Shown: positions 55,926 to 64,000 of the stretch, piece by piece
Layout of the letters: each line of letters begins with the position of its first letter
How positions within the stretch are numbered: position 1 is the stretch's first letter
From: Pseudomonas mosselii
GTDB taxonomy: Bacteria; Pseudomonadota; Gammaproteobacteria; Pseudomonadales; Pseudomonadaceae
Direction: 5' to 3'
NCBI RefSeq assembly: GCF_005796105.1
Contig: NZ_VAUO01000001.1
Span: 372,001-436,000, forward strand
Length of the DNA: 64,000 nt
Program-made: the position numbers and the translations under genes
The notes under the pieces: model-generated
What the model was told of the DNA's origin: nothing
Database searches by the model: none
The model's input: the letters and a program-made list of their open reading frames with translations, nothing else

Positions 55926-57311
55926 TCAGTTGCGATCGAGCCAGACGGTCTGGGCGTTGGTGAACTCACGTACACCGAAGTGCGACAGCTCGCGCCCGAA
56001 ACCGCTTTTCTTCACGCCGCCGAAGGCTACGCGGGGGTCGGAGGCGCAGTAACCGTTGATGAACACGCCACCGGTGTCCAGTGCCTGGGTCATGCGCTCG
56101 GCCAGGGCGTAGTCAGCGGTGTAGATGGTCGCGGCCAGGCCGAATTCGCTGTCGTTGGCCAGCTCCACGGCATGTTCGGCGTCGCGGGCGCTGATGATCG
56201 CCGCCACCGGGCCGAACAGCTCTTGTTTGAACGCGGTCATGTCCGAGGTGACGTTGGCGAACACGGTGGGTGCGTAGAAGTTGGCTGCGCCTTCGATTTT
56301 GTTACCCCCCAGCAGCAGGGTGGCGCCTTCGGCCAGCGTCGCCTGGACCTGACCGTCAAGCTCATCGCGCAGGTCGAAACGCGCCATTGGGCCGATGTAG
56401 GTGGCTGCATCCAACGGGTTGCCGACGGTCAGTGCACGGGTAGCCTCGACGAACTTGTCGGTGAACGCTTCGACGATGCTTTCCTCGACGATCAGGCGCT
56501 TGGCCGCGGCGCAGACCTGGCCGGTGTTCTGGTAGCGGCCGATCACGGCGGCTTTGACGGCAGCATCGAGGTCGGCATCGGCCAGCACGATGAAAGGATC
56601 CGAACCGCCCAGTTCCAGTACGCATTTTTTCAGCGCGGCGCCGGCTTGAGCGCCAATCGCCATGCCTGCACGCACGCTGCCGGTCAGGGTCACGGCAGCG
56701 ATGCGGGAGTCGTTGATGGCTCGAGTGACGCCTTCAGGGGTGACGTTGATGACCTCGAACACGCCCTCAGGCAGCCCCGCGCGCTTGAACAGGTCGGCCA
56801 ATAGGTAGGCGCTGCCCATCACGTTAGGGGCGTGCTTGAGGACATAGGTGTTGCCGGCCAGCAGCGCCGGCACCGCGCCGCGCAGTACCTGCCAGAGCGG
56901 GAAGTTCCACGGCATCACCGCCAGGATCGGGCCCAGGGGACGGTATTCGATACGGGCTTTTTCGACCTGGGTCGGTTCCGGGGCGAGCATGGCCGGGCCG
57001 TGTTCGGCGTACCACTGACACAGGCCGATGCACTTGCTCACTTCGCCACGGGCCTGGCTGATCGGCTTGCCGATTTCGCGGGCAATCATCTGCGCGAAGG
57101 CTTCGCTATCGGCTTGCAGCGCGTCGGCCAAGGCCACCAGGTATTCGCTGCGCTGACCCAGCGACACCTTGCGCCATTGGTTGTAGCCAACCTTGGCGCG
57201 TTGCAGCGCCGCTTCCAGTGCGGCGTCGGTGTCGTAGGGATATTGGCCGATCTGCTCGCCGGTATACGGGTCGACGGAGATGGCGTGGGTCAGGCTGCTG
57301 ATCTGGCTCAT
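55926..57311 (-). CDS. sad: NAD-type succinate-semialdehyde dehydrogenase (Sad/YneI-like)
   Basis: A 461-residue aldehyde dehydrogenase. Motifs are the NAD-binding LGPILAVMPWNFPLWQVLRG, the catalytic glutamate in VLELGGSDPFIV (residues about 232-243), the catalytic cysteine in NTGQVCAAAKRLIVEES (about 265-281) and the end VAFGGVKKSGFGRELSHFGV. The length and the PWNFPLWQ segment fit the Sad/YneI type. It oxidises succinate semialdehyde from GABA, completing putrescine breakdown begun by PuuA and PuuB. A divergent LysR gene (57,411) resembles PtrR, the known Sad regulator of E. coli. ATG 57311 starts MSQISSLTHAISVDPYTG. Confidence 0.88.
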   Translation of the reverse strand: MSQISSLTHAISVDPYTGEQIGQYPYDTDAALEAALQRAKVGYNQWRKVSLGQRSEYLVALADALQADSEAFAQMIAREIGKPISQARGEVSKCIGLCQWYAEHGPAMLAPEPTQVEKARIEYRPLGPILAVMPWNFPLWQVLRGAVPALLAGNTYVLKHAPNVMGSAYLLADLFKRAGLPEGVFEVINVTPEGVTRAINDSRIAAVTLTGSVRAGMAIGAQAGAALKKCVLELGGSDPFIVLADADLDAAVKAAVIGRYQNTGQVCAAAKRLIVEESIVEAFTDKFVEATRALTVGNPLDAATYIGPMARFDLRDELDGQVQATLAEGATLLLGGNKIEGAANFYAPTVFANVTSDMTAFKQELFGPVAAIISARDAEHAVELANDSEFGLAATIYTADYALAERMTQALDTGGVFINGYCASDPRVAFGGVKKSGFGRELSHFGVREFTNAQTVWLDRN

Positions 57312-57410
57312 GGCGATCGCTCTTTTGTTATGAATCGGTAGGCTCAGACTAGAGGGTGCGCGCTTTAATGAAAACTGAATAATAATGAGTAAAACATTCA
57401 CGAATGGAGA

Positions 57411-58280
57411 ATGGCTGTGGACCTGGTGCAACTGGAAATCTTCAAGGCGGTGGCCGAGCACGGCAGCATCAGCGCCGCCGCCCAGCAGATCCATCGGGTG
57501 CCGTCGAACCTGACCACCCGTATCAAACAGCTTGAAGAAGACTTGGGCGTCGAGCTGTTCATCCGCGAAAAAAGCCGCCTGCGGCTGTCGCCGGCGGGCT
57601 GGAACTTCCTTGAATACACCCGACGCATCCTGGACCTGGTGCATGAGGCACGGCTGACCGTGGCCGGTGAAGACCCACAGGGCACCTTCGCCCTGGGCTC
57701 GTTGGAGAGCACGGCGGCGGTCCGTATCCCGGCCTTGCTCGCCGCCTACAACCAGCGCTACCCCAAGGTCGACCTGGACCTGTCCACCGGCCCTTCGGGG
57801 ACCATGCTCGAAGGGGTGCTGTCTGGGCGCCTGGTGGCCGCCTTCGTAGACGGCCCGTTGCTGCACCCCACGCTCGAAGGTATGCCGGTATTCGAAGAAG
57901 AAATGACCATCATCGCGCCGCTCAACCATCCGCCAGTGACTCGCGCCCGCGACGTTAACGGTGCGAGCATCTACGCGTTTCGCGCCAACTGCTCCTACCG
58001 CCACCACTTCGAGAGCTGGTTCGTGCATGACCAGGCCGTGCCCGGCAAAATTCATGAGATGGAGTCCTACCATGGCATGCTTGCCTGCGTCAGTGCTGGG
58101 GCAGGGCTGGCGATGATGCCGCGCAGCATGCTCGACAACATGCCCGGTTGCAGCACCGTCAGTGCGTGGCCGATGGCTGAGGACTTTCGTTACCTGAAGA
58201 CCTGGCTGGTGTGGCGTCGTGGCACGGTGTCACGCAGCCTCAGCATGTTCATCAAGCTGTTGGAGGAGCGCCGTGGCTGA
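57411..58280 (+). CDS. LysR-type regulator, PtrR-like
   Basis: A 289-residue LysR regulator. The helix-turn-helix [20 protein letters not shown] lies near residues 19-38. The effector domain has [33 protein letters not shown] and [20 protein letters not shown]. In E. coli ptrR (yneJ) is divergent from sad (yneI) and controls it and putrescine use; the same arrangement is seen here (99-base spacer). Confidence 0.88.
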   Translation: MAVDLVQLEIFKAVAEHGSISAAAQQIHRVPSNLTTRIKQLEEDLGVELFIREKSRLRLSPAGWNFLEYTRRILDLVHEARLTVAGEDPQGTFALGSLESTAAVRIPALLAAYNQRYPKVDLDLSTGPSGTMLEGVLSGRLVAAFVDGPLLHPTLEGMPVFEEEMTIIAPLNHPPVTRARDVNGASIYAFRANCSYRHHFESWFVHDQAVPGKIHEMESYHGMLACVSAGAGLAMMPRSMLDNMPGCSTVSAWPMAEDFRYLKTWLVWRRGTVSRSLSMFIKLLEERRG

Positions 58281-58568
58281 AAACCGTATGCGCTTGCGCG
58301 CAGAGCATTCAACCCGCTGAGCATTGCGGGCGTCATCGAATGCGCCTGCCGGGATCGCGGCGCAGGCCACAAAACAGGGCGAACATAGTGGCAAAACACT
58401 TTCAAGTTGCGCGCGGATCGGATAATAATCGCGGAATTATTACCGCTTGTGACCACGTAGATGCGGCGGTACCCAGGGACATAACAAGGGGCCAAGCCCC
58501 CGCTTGCAGCAGGCCCGTGCTAGCCACGGTGCAGGCCTGTCCGCGAAGACCATCAGGAGAAGTCATCG

Positions 58569-59090
58569 ATGAAAACCCGCCTTTCCAGCTCGCTGGCCGT
58601 TGCAGTGCTGGCGCTCGCTGGCGCCTGCAGCGCCCAGGCCGCCCAAGTCTCCGGCGCTGTCGGCGCCACCTCTCAGGGTGACCTGACCTATCGAATCGGC
58701 ATGTCGTTCGACTGGGACAAGCGCTGGCTGGAGAGCAATACCGGCTTCGTCACCGGCTACTGGGACGCCGCTTATACCTACTGGGAAGGTGGCGACTACA
58801 GCGGCGCCCACTCGCTGTCGTTCAGCCCGGTGTTCGTCTATGAGTTCAAAGGGTTCACCTACACGCCATTCATCGAGGCCGGCATCGGTCTTGCCGCCTT
58901 CTCCAAGACCAACGTCGGCGATCAGCGTCTGGGTTCCTCAGTCAACTTCGAAGACCGTATTGGCTTTGGCTTGAAGCTGCCGGCTGAGCAGAAGGTCGGT
59001 ATTCGCGCCGTCCACTACTCCAACGCCGGGATCAAGCAGCCTAACGACGGTATCGAGTCGTACGCGTTGTTCTACAGCAAGGGCTTCTGA
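58569..59090 (+). CDS. pagL: Lipid A 3-O-deacylase PagL
   Basis: A 173-residue outer-membrane lipase that removes an acyl chain from position 3 of lipid A. It has a signal peptide (LAVAVLALAGACSAQA, cleavage before AQVSGA). A run of amphipathic strands with aromatic girdles forms the beta-barrel. The catalytic block AVHYSNAGIKQPNDGIESY holds His, Ser and, about 13 residues after the Ser, Glu. The last residue is Phe, as usual for an outer-membrane protein. Length equals that of P. aeruginosa PagL. The 288-base spacer before it holds no gene. It stands alone, so local regulation is not clear from context. Confidence 0.92.
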   Translation: MKTRLSSSLAVAVLALAGACSAQAAQVSGAVGATSQGDLTYRIGMSFDWDKRWLESNTGFVTGYWDAAYTYWEGGDYSGAHSLSFSPVFVYEFKGFTYTPFIEAGIGLAAFSKTNVGDQRLGSSVNFEDRIGFGLKLPAEQKVGIRAVHYSNAGIKQPNDGIESYALFYSKGF

Positions 59091-59214
59091 GACCCTTGTC
59101 TGGCTAGGCGTGCGGTGCCAATGCGCCGGACGCCGCACTTTTTAGTATTTGCGCGTTCTATGTTGTGCAAGGCTGCGCCGATTCCCGGCAGCGCCGTTGA
59201 CAAGCAGCACAACG

Positions 59215-59949
59215 ATGCCCGCCAGACGACTGCACAGATCCCCACCGCGCCTGCTGTTGGCTGGCATGTTGCTATGCCTTGGCGCCTGTACCGAGCAGCA
59301 GGGCCGGAACATGCTCGACCAGTTCAGCAACGGCAAACCTGACGAGCTGTTCCAGACCAGCGTCGACCGCATGGCCACGCTGTCGATGCGCGACAACCTG
59401 CAAAGCTTGTATCTGCTGATGAACAAGCTGTACCTGCGCAACCCCAGCCAGTGGCGGTTGTCCGGCTACCCCGACGCCACCACTGCCGCTCGGCAAATTC
59501 GCATCGCCATCGAGCAGCGCCAGTCATTGCCGCAGTTGGGCGAGCGGCGCGACCTGGCGGCGCTGAGCTATGCCCTGGACCCTGAATTCAAGGGTGACCG
59601 GGTCGGTGCTTTCATCTATGCCGTGGGCAGCATGATCATCACGGCGCATGGCGGGCGTACCGAGTTCTACATGACCGATACCCTGGATCCTACGTTCATC
59701 AACAACGCCGCACGTAACATCGAGAAGGCCACCTGGATGCTCGGGCAGCGTCAGGATGCAAACGGCACGTTGCTGCTGTTCTCCAACGAAATTTCCGAGC
59801 AGGGCAGCAACCTGAGCTTTGCCGTTGAGTTCGGCAAGGTCGTTGCGCGCCTGGACTTGCTGGCGCAGATGCTCGATGAGCGTTACCGGCGGATTGGCGT
59901 GAACTATGCGCAGAGCCTGTTACTGATGAACTTCCTACCGGTGCAGTGA
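59215..59949 (+). CDS. Predicted lipoprotein of unknown function
   Basis: A 244-residue protein from ATG 59215. A basic start MPARRLHRSPPR and the lipobox LLCLGAC place Cys near residue 25, so it is lipid-anchored after export. The mature part is alpha-helical: FQTSVDRMATLSMRDNLQSL, LYLLMNKLYLRNPSQW and ARLDLLAQMLDERYRRI. There is no catalytic motif I can name. A longer upstream reading (from 59149) lacks a lipoprotein signal at its start and is less likely. I do not recognise the family. Confidence 0.72.
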   Translation: MPARRLHRSPPRLLLAGMLLCLGACTEQQGRNMLDQFSNGKPDELFQTSVDRMATLSMRDNLQSLYLLMNKLYLRNPSQWRLSGYPDATTAARQIRIAIEQRQSLPQLGERRDLAALSYALDPEFKGDRVGAFIYAVGSMIITAHGGRTEFYMTDTLDPTFINNAARNIEKATWMLGQRQDANGTLLLFSNEISEQGSNLSFAVEFGKVVARLDLLAQMLDERYRRIGVNYAQSLLLMNFLPVQ

Positions 59950-59965
59950 GCGCCAGCACGCAACG

Positions 59966-60017
59966 CGGGGCCCGCTCGCTTGCGCAGGTTGTACGCTGCA
60001 CAAGTAAGCGGGCCCCG
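59966..60017. terminator. Palindrome between the lipoprotein gene and the convergent pirin gene
   Basis: CGGGGCCCGCT (59966-59976) and AGCGGGCCCCG (60007-60017) are perfect 11-base arms around a 30-base loop. It lies between two convergent stops and probably ends both transcripts. Confidence 0.65.
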
Positions 60018-60031
60018 TGTGCGGGCCTGGA

Positions 60032-60730
60032 TCAAGCCACATCGACCAGCACGATCTCGCTGTCTTGCAACGCAGTGACCTTGAGTACGCGATGCTGCTC
60101 GATCGCCACGCCATCACGCGCCTTGGCTTGCAGGCCGTCGATCTCGATCAAGCCCTTGGCCGGCACCAGGTAGCCGCGCCGACCTTCATCGAAGCGGTAC
60201 TCAGCGCTTTCGCCAGCGCGTAGGGTGGCGGCCACCAGGCGGGCGTCGGTGCGGATGCGCAGGCTGTCCTGGTCGCCCTCACGGCCGCTGGCCAAGGTCA
60301 CGAAGCCTTCGCCACGTTCACCGGTTGGGAATGGCCGGGTTCCCCAGGAAGGCGCCTCGCCGACATTTTCCGGCACGATCCAGATCTGGAAGATCCGCGT
60401 GTCGACGTTCTCCAGGTTGTACTCGCTGTGCACGATGCCGCTGCCTGCGCTCATTACCTGCACATCGCCGGCCTCGGTGCGACCTTTGTTGCCGAGGCTG
60501 TCCTGGTGGGTGATGGCACCTTCGCGAACGTAGGTGATGATTTCCATGTCACGGTGCGGGTGCGGTGGGAAACCGCTGCCAGCGGCGATCAGGTCGTCGT
60601 TCCATACCCGCAGGTTGCCCCAGTGCATGCGCGCAGGGTCGTAGTACTCGGCGAACGAGAAGTGGTGGTGGGCGTCCAGCCAGCCGTGGTTGGCGTGGCC
60701 GAGGCTTTCGAAGGGTCGCAGTTGCAGCAT
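60032..60730 (-). CDS. Pirin-family protein (YhaK type)
   Basis: A 232-residue bicupin, shorter than the pirin at 40,733. The cupin core reads WLDAHHHFSFAEYYDPARMH, then FPPHPHRDMEIITYVREGAI with the metal His pair, and AGSGIVHSEYN with the third His and Glu. YhaK-type pirins are redox-sensitive proteins of unclear function. The upstream 200 bases (60731-60940) are a divergent spacer with AT-rich sequence near 60,785-60,840 that may hold its promoter. Confidence 0.9.
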   Translation of the reverse strand: MLQLRPFESLGHANHGWLDAHHHFSFAEYYDPARMHWGNLRVWNDDLIAAGSGFPPHPHRDMEIITYVREGAITHQDSLGNKGRTEAGDVQVMSAGSGIVHSEYNLENVDTRIFQIWIVPENVGEAPSWGTRPFPTGERGEGFVTLASGREGDQDSLRIRTDARLVAATLRAGESAEYRFDEGRRGYLVPAKGLIEIDGLQAKARDGVAIEQHRVLKVTALQDSEIVLVDVA

Positions 60731-60940
60731 GATGGTGATCCTCAGATACGTTGGAATGGCCCCATGATGCGCGGGCTAAGCATCGAAAAAAAGCGTAAAT
60801 ATCGGCTTATTTCAATCTATTAAATAGATATTTATTGATGTGAGAGCGCTTGCGGTTCATCGCCTAATCCACTGATTCGCTGGCGCTTTATGGTCGATGA
60901 GGCGAACATGTCCGCTGTTTGACTTTTCAATGGAGTGACC

Positions 60941-63412
60941 GTGCCTCACGAGCATCCCCAGGCTCCGGCCGACCTGACACCGCCCGCCCAACTGCCATGG
61001 CTGCGTCGCCTTGCCGCGCGCCTGCTCGGGCGTGGTTTGAGCCGCTTGCAGGCGCAGCACCGCGACAGTTGGTTCCTGGGCCATGCCGACGGCCTGCGCA
61101 ACGGCCACGCCGATGGTCTGCGCGAAGGCTACGAACGGGGCCGGGTCGACGGCTTCGAGGCGGGTCGCCAGGTGCTGGTGATCCGCGACCTGCGCCCGGA
61201 TGTGGCGGCAGTACCCGGTCAGGATGACAAGCTGTTCGATGATTGGCGCCTGCCGCTCAGTGCCGAACTGAAAAAGCGCTTCAAGGCCGATGTCGCCCAA
61301 CGCCTGCCGGCACAGGCCCAGCCTAGCGCTGCGCAATGGAAGCTGATCTTCAGCGATACGCCTTCGACCTGTGTTGTCGCTGGCGCTGGGGCTGGCAAGT
61401 CCACGTCGCTGGTGCTGCGTATCTTGCTGTTGCGCCATTACCTGGGCTTCGAGCTTGACGCCATGACCGTGGTCACCTTCACCCGCGAGTCGCGGCGCGA
61501 CTTCATCCAGCGCCTTGTGCAGGTGTTCGCCCTGTGGCAGTTGAACCTTTCTCCGGCCCAGGGGCGTGAGCTGGTGCGTACCTTTCATTCACGCATCCTG
61601 CCCTTGGTGCGTAGCCTCCCAGGCTTCAGTCAGGTGCGGGCGTTCGAAACTCTCGGCAGCGACCTGCCAGTGGGTAGTGAGGCCAGTGCCGACAGCAATC
61701 CGTTCGATCTGCGTTTGAACGATGCCCAGCGTCAGCAACTGAACCTGTGTTACCACCAGTTGCTGAGCAGCAACCCGCGCTTCGCCGAGCAGGTCGCTAC
61801 GCTGCGCCAGGAAGCGTTGCTGCTCAAACCGCTGGACCCGGATCACCCGGACGTGCAAAAGCGGGTACAGGTAACCCAGCTCGCTGCCCAGCGCGACGAA
61901 GAATTGTGCGATGTGATCGAAGACTTGTGGTTCGCTGCCGGTGCCTGGCCGATCAAGGGCATTGAGCCGTGCCGCGACACGTTGCAGATCCGCGGCAGCC
62001 GCTTTCACGTGCAAGGACGCTTACAAGGTTCGGGCGCCTGGGTGGTGCTGGGCTTCGATCCGTCGGAAAGCGGCCAATACCAGCGCCCAGGGGCCAAGCT
62101 GACGGTGCGGGCGGAATGGGCGGTAAAGCGCACGTTGTTTCAAGCTTTCTGTGATAAACCATTGATATGGTTAGATAATTACGCGTCAGCAAAGCGCCTT
62201 GCTGCCGCTCTGGCAGGCGATGCCGTTGCGGGTCCTGGCTTTGAATACAAGGTCAAGGGCGAGTTGGCGCCAGCACCCTTGCTCGATGCGTTCGTCAGTG
62301 CCGCAGGCTTTATTGAAAACCTGGGGCTTGACGTGAGCAAAGCCATAGCTGCCATGAGCTTCCCGCCCGGTGACAGTGATGCCGCGTTCTTCGAAGCGCT
62401 GGCGTTGTTCTGGAAAGCCTTCGAGGCGCAACTGTTGACGCAGTCGCCGCCGGTGATGACCTACAACCGCATGTTCGCCCTGTTCGGCGAGAACAACCCG
62501 GAGAACCTGCAACTGCTGCCCGATCCTCTGTTGCGCCCGCTGGCGCACCTGATGATCGACGAATTCCAGGACGTCTCGCCGCAGATCGTCAGTTGGCTGC
62601 GGGCAAGCCTGGCTGAGATCCGCCGACGGGGCCCGGCCATGCACACGGGGCGCAACGCCCAGCATGCCTCGCTGATGTGCGTGGGCGACGACTGGCAATC
62701 GATCTACGGCTGGCGAGGCAGTTCGCCCCAGTATTTCATGGCGTTCACCCAGACCTTCCCATCACCGGCGCATACCCGCGTGATGATGGTGGAGAACTAC
62801 CGTAGCCAGCAATACATCATCGATGCCGCCGAACATGTGGTGAAGGGCACGCCTGCGATCACCGGTAAGAAAGCCAAGGCCAGCGCAGTGGCTGGCGAGC
62901 TGCCGCTGTCGCCGGTGAAAGTGTTCGAGCGCGACGAGGCCGCCTTGGCCCAGACCTTGATCGAGCATTACGAGCAGGGTGAAACGGTCATGATGTTGTT
63001 TCGAAAAAGTATCGATAAGTCATTGATTGAACAGCATATTGATCAAATAGTTAAAGTGGATTCTAGCTTGCCGGCTGGCCAGCGTCGGTTCAAGCAACTG
63101 ACCTATCACAGTGCCAAGGGCTTGCAGGCCGACGCGGTATTCATGCTCGGCGACTGCCAGTACCTCACCAGTTCACCGTACAAGAACCAAGCCTACCGCC
63201 TGGCGGGTCTAGGCAAGCCGGACGATGCCCATGCCTTCGACACTGCGCAGAAGGACGAAGTCCAGCGCCTGGCCTATGTGGGTATCACACGAGCTGTGAA
63301 GCACTGCTACTGGCATGTGGAGGTGCCCAGCGGCGAGGCGCTCAATCAGCCTCGGGCGTCGGCGCGGGTGGACGGGGCGCAGGCGTTCTTCGAGGACCTG
63401 CGTGGTCAGTGA
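60941..63412 (+). CDS. UvrD-superfamily helicase with an octapeptide-repeat N-terminus
   Basis: A protein of about 823 residues with SF1 motifs: I VVAGAGAGKSTSLVLR (residues about 144-160), Ia VVTFTRESRRDFIQR, II LMIDEFQDVSPQI (about 537), III MCVGDDWQSIYGWRGS, IV VENYRSQQYIIDAA, V TYHSAKGLQADAVFML and VI RLAYVGITRAVKHCYW. The set resembles HelD (helicase IV). Residues about 48-75 form four octads beginning GHADGLRN. Two AT-rich stretches (62150-62195 and 62990-63065) interrupt the GC-rich coding sequence without breaking the frame. GTG 60941 follows GGAG by 5 bases; GTG 60935 is possible. No partner nuclease is adjacent. Confidence 0.87.
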   Translation: MPHEHPQAPADLTPPAQLPWLRRLAARLLGRGLSRLQAQHRDSWFLGHADGLRNGHADGLREGYERGRVDGFEAGRQVLVIRDLRPDVAAVPGQDDKLFDDWRLPLSAELKKRFKADVAQRLPAQAQPSAAQWKLIFSDTPSTCVVAGAGAGKSTSLVLRILLLRHYLGFELDAMTVVTFTRESRRDFIQRLVQVFALWQLNLSPAQGRELVRTFHSRILPLVRSLPGFSQVRAFETLGSDLPVGSEASADSNPFDLRLNDAQRQQLNLCYHQLLSSNPRFAEQVATLRQEALLLKPLDPDHPDVQKRVQVTQLAAQRDEELCDVIEDLWFAAGAWPIKGIEPCRDTLQIRGSRFHVQGRLQGSGAWVVLGFDPSESGQYQRPGAKLTVRAEWAVKRTLFQAFCDKPLIWLDNYASAKRLAAALAGDAVAGPGFEYKVKGELAPAPLLDAFVSAAGFIENLGLDVSKAIAAMSFPPGDSDAAFFEALALFWKAFEAQLLTQSPPVMTYNRMFALFGENNPENLQLLPDPLLRPLAHLMIDEFQDVSPQIVSWLRASLAEIRRRGPAMHTGRNAQHASLMCVGDDWQSIYGWRGSSPQYFMAFTQTFPSPAHTRVMMVENYRSQQYIIDAAEHVVKGTPAITGKKAKASAVAGELPLSPVKVFERDEAALAQTLIEHYEQGETVMMLFRKSIDKSLIEQHIDQIVKVDSSLPAGQRRFKQLTYHSAKGLQADAVFMLGDCQYLTSSPYKNQAYRLAGLGKPDDAHAFDTAQKDEVQRLAYVGITRAVKHCYWHVEVPSGEALNQPRASARVDGAQAFFEDLRGQ

Positions 63413-63473
63413 TACCTCGGGCGGGGCTTCGAACTGCTAAGGTTGGTTGAACCTTTGTCCGAGAAGACCTGCC

Positions 63474-63890
63474 ATGCCCGGATTCAGCGTGCTGCACATT
63501 GACCATGTGGTACTGCGGGTCAGCGACCTGCAGCGTAGCGTGGCGTTCTACCAGGATGTGCTGGGCTGCCCGGTAGACCGTTGGCGGGAGGCGTTGGGTA
63601 TGGTCCATCTGGCGGCAGGCAGCAGCCTGATCGATCTGGTCGCCCTGGAGGGTCCAATGGGGCAAGCCGGTGGTGCAGGCCCTGGCTCTGAGGGGCGCAA
63701 CCTCGATCATGTGTGCCTGCGCGTCGAGCCGTTCGACGAGCAGGCGCTGCGCGCGCACTTGGAGGCGGCAGGGGTGTTGGTCGAGCCTGCACAGAAGCGC
63801 TACGGCGCCGACGGCGAGGGTATGTCGGTGTATTGCTTCGACCCCGATGGCAATCGCGTCGAACTCAAGGGGCCGCCAACAAGCGGCTAG
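63474..63890 (+). CDS. VOC-family protein (glyoxalase/dioxygenase fold)
   Basis: A 138-residue vicinal-oxygen-chelate protein with two beta-alpha-beta-beta-beta modules. The first has LHIDHVVLRVSDLQRSVAFY with metal His, the second NLDHVCLRVEPFDEQAL with another His and FDPDGNRVELKG with the metal Glu. These three positions are the usual metal ligands, so it is probably an active metal enzyme such as a lyase or thiol transferase. The substrate is unknown. ATG 63474 is preferred over an in-frame start 27 bases upstream. Confidence 0.88.
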   Translation: MPGFSVLHIDHVVLRVSDLQRSVAFYQDVLGCPVDRWREALGMVHLAAGSSLIDLVALEGPMGQAGGAGPGSEGRNLDHVCLRVEPFDEQALRAHLEAAGVLVEPAQKRYGADGEGMSVYCFDPDGNRVELKGPPTSG

Positions 63891-63904
63891 TGCTGTTCAC
63901 GTGA

Positions 63905-63945
63905 GGCTGCTTCGCAGCCCATCGCGGCACAAGATCGCGCCTACA
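63905..63945 (-). repeat. REP-like sequence at the right end
   Basis: A hairpin GGCTGC-TTC-GCAGCC (63905-63919) followed by ATCGCGGCACAAG and CGCGCCTACA is the standard form of the P. putida group REP element. It lies in the spacer after the VOC gene. Nothing else is visible in 63891-64000. Confidence 0.75.
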
Positions 63946-64000
63946 ACGAGCGTGTAAGCCAACAGTCACGGACCCGCGCGGATTTTGCAGCATGAGCCGT

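Overview
The window looks like the chromosome of a plant- or soil-associated Pseudomonas, most likely of the P. putida group. It carries a mexT-mexS pair, an Hxc-type type II secretion locus, pgm, pagL, REP-like hairpins and a polyamine/serine catabolic block. Codon use is strongly GC-rich from about 15.1 kb to the end. The first 15 kb is visibly richer in A+T and has the mixed, partly broken content of a defence island.

Region 1 (1-15,100) is the defence island. On the left edge, on the minus strand, lies the start of a Wadjet (Jet/Mks) plasmid-defence operon: a WYL-domain regulator, jetA, then jetB cut by the window edge. jetC and jetD would lie outside. The operon is preceded by a cluster of overlapping palindromes that look like the regulator's operator. 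Going right on the plus strand are a translationally coupled OLD-family ATPase/TOPRIM nuclease and UvrD-like helicase (Gabija-like but larger than usual), a frameshifted DUF4297-like nuclease gene, a seven-copy GGTCTC hexamer repeat, a 1354-residue STAND/NACHT-like ATPase ending in a PD-(D/E)XK nuclease, and a JetD/TOPRIM-like fragment. A minus-strand FRG-domain protein follows. The island ends in debris: the tail of a DJ-1/PfpI gene cut by an IS5-family remnant, next to mexT.

Region 2 (15,100-29,400): mexT and divergent mexS without mexEF-oprN beside them, an unrecognised 465-residue protein, then a complete-looking set of eleven hxc (gsp) genes in the P. aeruginosa Hxc order, with a lipoprotein secretin and a short GspC. 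Region 3 (29,400-34,750): a secreted pectate lyase convergent with hxcS, a LysR regulator, a GlxA/GbdR-type regulator and a GbcA-like Rieske oxygenase without its reductase.

Region 4 (34,900-44,710): DNA repair (a FAN1 nuclease coupled to an iron-sulphur DinG-like helicase with an N-terminal nuclease domain), pgm, a pirin, a DUF1652 protein, a GNAT acetyltransferase, a LysE exporter and an alpha/beta hydrolase. Region 5 (44,800-48,270): an EmrAB-type efflux pair with an AraC regulator. Region 6 (48,270-58,300): a DsdC-like regulator and sdaA, then a gamma-glutamyl-putrescine block (puuA, potF-like, puuB) with an AraC regulator, and a succinate-semialdehyde dehydrogenase with a divergent PtrR-like regulator. 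Region 7 (58,500-64,000): pagL, a lipoprotein, a second pirin, a UvrD-superfamily helicase with an octapeptide-repeat N-terminus, and a VOC-fold protein.

The strongest candidate for something under-described is the island stretch 2.8-13.1 kb, especially the large ATPase-nuclease with its broken nuclease neighbour and the WYL-controlled Wadjet operon. All calls were made by reading the sequence; no database search was run.
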